64,000 nt of DNA, taken from Acidobacteriaceae bacterium. GTDB lineage: Bacteria; Acidobacteriota; Terriglobia; Terriglobales; Acidobacteriaceae. The stretch is from the NCBI GenBank assembly GCA_028283655.1, contig JAPWKE010000003.1, forward strand, positions 1,736,001 through 1,800,000. The letters are read 5' to 3'. The position numbers were made by a program, and so were the translations under genes. The notes under the pieces were generated by a model. It saw only the letters and a program-made list of their open reading frames with translations. It did no database searches and had not been told where the DNA came from. How positions within the stretch are numbered: position 1 is the first letter of the stretch; each line of letters starts with the position of its first letter. Below, one piece after another: positions 62,901-64,000 of this stretch.

Positions 62901-62987
62901 ATCGAGCTGAATATTCCGGCGTACCTTGCCTATACCGATGCTGCCAACGGGATATGGAGTCGCATCCGCCGAGCTTGGAAGTCGTAA
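59901..62987 (+). CDS. Periplasmic beta-propeller sensor histidine kinase (Y_Y_Y, HisKA_3)
   Basis: About 1028 residues from ATG 59901; upstream in-frame starts overlap promoter-like sequence, so the start is uncertain. After a hydrophobic leader, the periplasmic region has two-component-regulator propeller repeats (IGPDGLLWLATDTGLFRFDG; VDQKGTIWLGGTDGLFLL; DKEGSIWVSTDQGLDQF). A Y_Y_Y domain (about 670-765, RFRYFLENYDNTWIDGGN) and a membrane helix near 775-800 follow. HisKA_3 has its His in RIARDLHDTLLQSVQALIF near 815. The ATPase has ALTNAFRHSEGRNVWLSLL. Typical of Bacteroidota and Acidobacteriota. Likely partner: the NarL-type regulator at 56512-57147. Confidence 0.9.
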   Translation: MRRFTIGLLSSSELASSAGPRLAVAMYILLLSPPSWSGRDGSKIFAQAPIAQMAHKAWFVRDGAPSNVRDTAIGPDGLLWLATDTGLFRFDGDTFHHYVPTAGYSLLSQRLICVTPGPDGSMWVSYAFGGVSKIQGGVVTNFSTDEGLGTGQIRSIEVDQKGTIWLGGTDGLFLLVNNRIQRVGTSLGFPQQPVFRLAVDPANNLWVSTLGKVMVRIAGERRFQIATTIRGSGIIHCWPVSPKGARCFDPFGEQFHLQIANGRVIRFQDSKVPGFHSFLSAQDGSLWLSTDNQGILRLPSPTSSVGVKVNQYEQYAAQQGLSSNHAIVPVQDKEGSIWVSTDQGLDQFRSYSVRSMKLESDWSALNKRPGSGTVVIAANRLFDVSATQVHAMTTSISPQIRSLYGAVDGSIWVGTEYSLCHIVGDRILQQPLPHDLGSPLRSIQTITEDSRHNLWISIVRNGVYRLSGQLWLRNGGYSELPSEPAVSSGKDSTGSVWFGYLDGTAVSISPSGKVTRYGGSQGPNVGTIKVFGRDGSDVLVGGDKGIAILHAGKFHQLITADGSSFEGVTGIVLSSAKELWMNSSRGIIRVPAASYAQARTNPKAHLEFQIFDYRDGVQGAPTPIGGLGSAVEGNDGTLYFLDGDHLNWIAPSTVLHNPISPPVMIVKLDSNAASWRWPRAVELQPNPENVRVTFQAGSLRIPSRVRFRYFLENYDNTWIDGGNRHEAVYSKLPPGHYVFHVTACNDDGLWNEVGATLTITVLPTLTQRTMFRIFLGILLLAATFLVVHLRLTRARRMVAAQMYEIFDERQRIARDLHDTLLQSVQALIFKFSVITQKMPMSDPNRALLDLTLDQADLVLLDGRRMVANLHTSELETVALVESLRSVGEELEELHRIDFHLDAQGVERSMDSVVVREILAFGREALTNAFRHSEGRNVWLSLLATSKGVLLRVKDDGLGIHPTILQKGKREGHFGLQNMRDRAKRLGGRCTVISSAGEGSTIELNIPAYLAYTDAANGIWSRIRRAWKS

Positions 62988-63090
62988 AGGAATGTGGCTG
63001 CACAGAATTAGGATGTGGCCCCTCCTGGCCATGCGCACTGAATGTTCACGGCTGACATCGCAACAACGATATAGGAAAGGAACAAGCCTG

Positions 63091-63669
63091 ATGCATGAGC
63101 CGATCATCAAACCTTTTGAAAGAGTCGAACTCGTGGATTCCGTGCATGGAATCCATGAGCAAGTCGCGGCTTTCGTCAGATCGTTTACATCGGCTGCCTG
63201 GCGTCATCGTCAGGCTGATGGTGCATGGTCTCCATCAGAGATCGTTGAACATCTGCTTTTGGTAGAAGAGGAACTTCTCTCTGCCGTTCAAGAGCGATGC
63301 GGAGACGATCCTTGTTTGGACTGGGCGAAGGTCACCCATGGGAAAGAATTATTACTACGTAGGTTTTTGCCAAACGCCGGAAGGGCCCAAGCAAGTGACA
63401 GTACCTCACGCTTTTTGGGAATCAGTCAAGGGGAGGCTCTTTCGCAATTGGCACGAAGTGAGCGACGGTTGGAGGAGCAACTGGCTGTTTGGGCAAACCT
63501 TCCACTGAAGGCCATTGTTTGGAACCATACGGGCTTCGGCCCTCTGAGTGGGTATCACTGGCTGCTTTATATTCCCCTTCATTCGGAGCGGCACCTGAAT
63601 CAACTGAGGCAGCGTTACCCCATCGCTGGCCAAGCGTCAGGGCTGCTTGAAAATGATCGTGGTATGTGA
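63091..63669 (+). CDS. DinB-family protein
   Basis: 192 residues from ATG 63091 with AGGAAAGGA upstream. Four-helix DinB pattern: VAAFVRSFTSAAWRHRQADG, SPSEIVEHLLLVEEELLSAV with the first metal His, and a C-terminal GYHWLLYIPLHSERHLNQLR with the His pair. Members bind divalent metal and often act as thiol transferases in stress responses. Possibly co-transcribed with the sensor kinase 100 bp upstream. Confidence 0.82.
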   Translation: MHEPIIKPFERVELVDSVHGIHEQVAAFVRSFTSAAWRHRQADGAWSPSEIVEHLLLVEEELLSAVQERCGDDPCLDWAKVTHGKELLLRRFLPNAGRAQASDSTSRFLGISQGEALSQLARSERRLEEQLAVWANLPLKAIVWNHTGFGPLSGYHWLLYIPLHSERHLNQLRQRYPIAGQASGLLENDRGM

Positions 63670-63970
63670 TCGCACATCCGCGATAAGCCATTGCACATCC
63701 GCAGCTCAGTAAATGAGAGTGGTTTGGTCAGCTGGTGGCTCTTCATCCCAAAAGCGCCGAGTTCTGCCAAGAGAACCTCTGTCACTCAGTCTAGTTTCTA
63801 GCTACATGGGGCAGATTCCGATGGGTCGTTCTGTGCAAGCCGCTCGATTTGGTTTCCTGGGCACATGGCAACTCTCACGTGAAATTCGATGAGGCTTCGA
63901 CTCGGGGCAATCTTATCGTGAGCAATGAGCGGGCCGATGCAGCGGCCACAGCAAGAGAAGAGAGATGAAT
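63670..63970. other. Non-coding tail, nothing recognised
   Basis: About 300 bp with stop-rich frames on both strands and no clear repeat, promoter or RNA. Confidence 0.35.
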
Positions 63971-64000
63971 ATGAGTGATTTACGTGATCGTGAGTACACG
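63971..64000 (+). CDS. Possible start of a further gene
   Basis: A purine-rich AAGAGAAGAGAG precedes two ATGs (63965 and 63971). The second gives MSDLRDREYT running off the right edge. Ten codons are too few to name a family. Confidence 0.3.
   Translation, partial: MSDLRDREYT

Noticed and set aside
1-64000. Insertion-sequence transposase genes
   Set aside because: No DDE, serine or HUH transposase motif was recognised in any frame; the only recombinase seen is the tyrosine integrase at 21531-22913.

Overview
The window reads as a high-GC chromosomal island from a Gram-negative soil bacterium. My best inference is Acidobacteriota, family Acidobacteriaceae (Terriglobus/Granulicella/Edaphobacter type). 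This rests on gene content: a beta-propeller/Y_Y_Y sensor kinase, Ku plus a three-domain LigD, an RsbR-S-T module wired into hybrid kinases, many TetR/DHA2/SDR clusters, and frequent TTG/GTG starts. No 16S or ribosomal protein gene is present to confirm it.

Layout. 1-5.2 kb: a minus-strand CecR-YbhG-YbhF-YbhS-YbhR type ABC export operon with two TetR operator boxes. 5.3-7.6 kb: an HXXEE membrane protein, an NTF2-like secreted protein and two decayed genes (SDR; Ldh-type dehydrogenase). 7.67 kb: the first of three related copies of the 3' half of a tRNA-Glu(TTC) gene. 8.1-11.9 kb: bacterial NHEJ (Ku, LigD). 12.1-14.1 kb: a small membrane protein, a 44-bp near-palindrome, and a broken fusion of a ThDP-enzyme N-terminus with a frameshifted Gfo/Idh/MocA oxidoreductase. 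14.3-20.5 kb: a six-gene partner-switching operon (RsbR, RsbS, RsbT, a phosphatase, two histidine kinases).

21.3-31.5 kb: a compact integrative element between two tRNA-Glu fragments. It carries a tyrosine integrase with terminator, an iteron-like array, a PrimPol-ATPase, an AlpA-like HTH protein, a ribbon-helix-helix-like protein, a coiled-coil scaffold-like protein, large and small terminase, an HK97-type capsid protein, a head-morphogenesis-like protein and a broken barstar gene. It has no recognisable portal, protease, tail or lysis genes. It looks like a capsid-forming phage satellite or a strongly reduced prophage, and is the main candidate for something undescribed.

31.7-34.5 kb: an XRE/ImmA-PIN (DUF4411) toxin-antitoxin-like pair, an XRE repressor with its own operator, and small unknowns. 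34.7-46.1 kb: oxidoreductases and alpha/beta hydrolases flanked by a duplicated hydrolase/NmrA segment, surrounding a TetR regulator, an SDR and an EmrB-EmrA-TolC tripartite efflux operon. 46.2-57.1 kb: an ECF sigma factor, decayed DNA with an RND-pump relic, regulators (TetR, two coupled AraC, NarL), an HD protein, catalase and a haloperoxidase-like hydrolase. 57.5-63.7 kb: a cupin, a metallo-beta-lactamase/rhodanese protein, a half-size TauE/SafE protein, a large sensor kinase and a DinB-like protein. The last group looks like sulfur or persulfide handling beside a two-component system.

The three tRNA-derived repeats share one orientation and all lack the tRNA 5' half. This suggests repeated insertion at one tRNA-Glu gene, with the intact gene probably to the right of this window.
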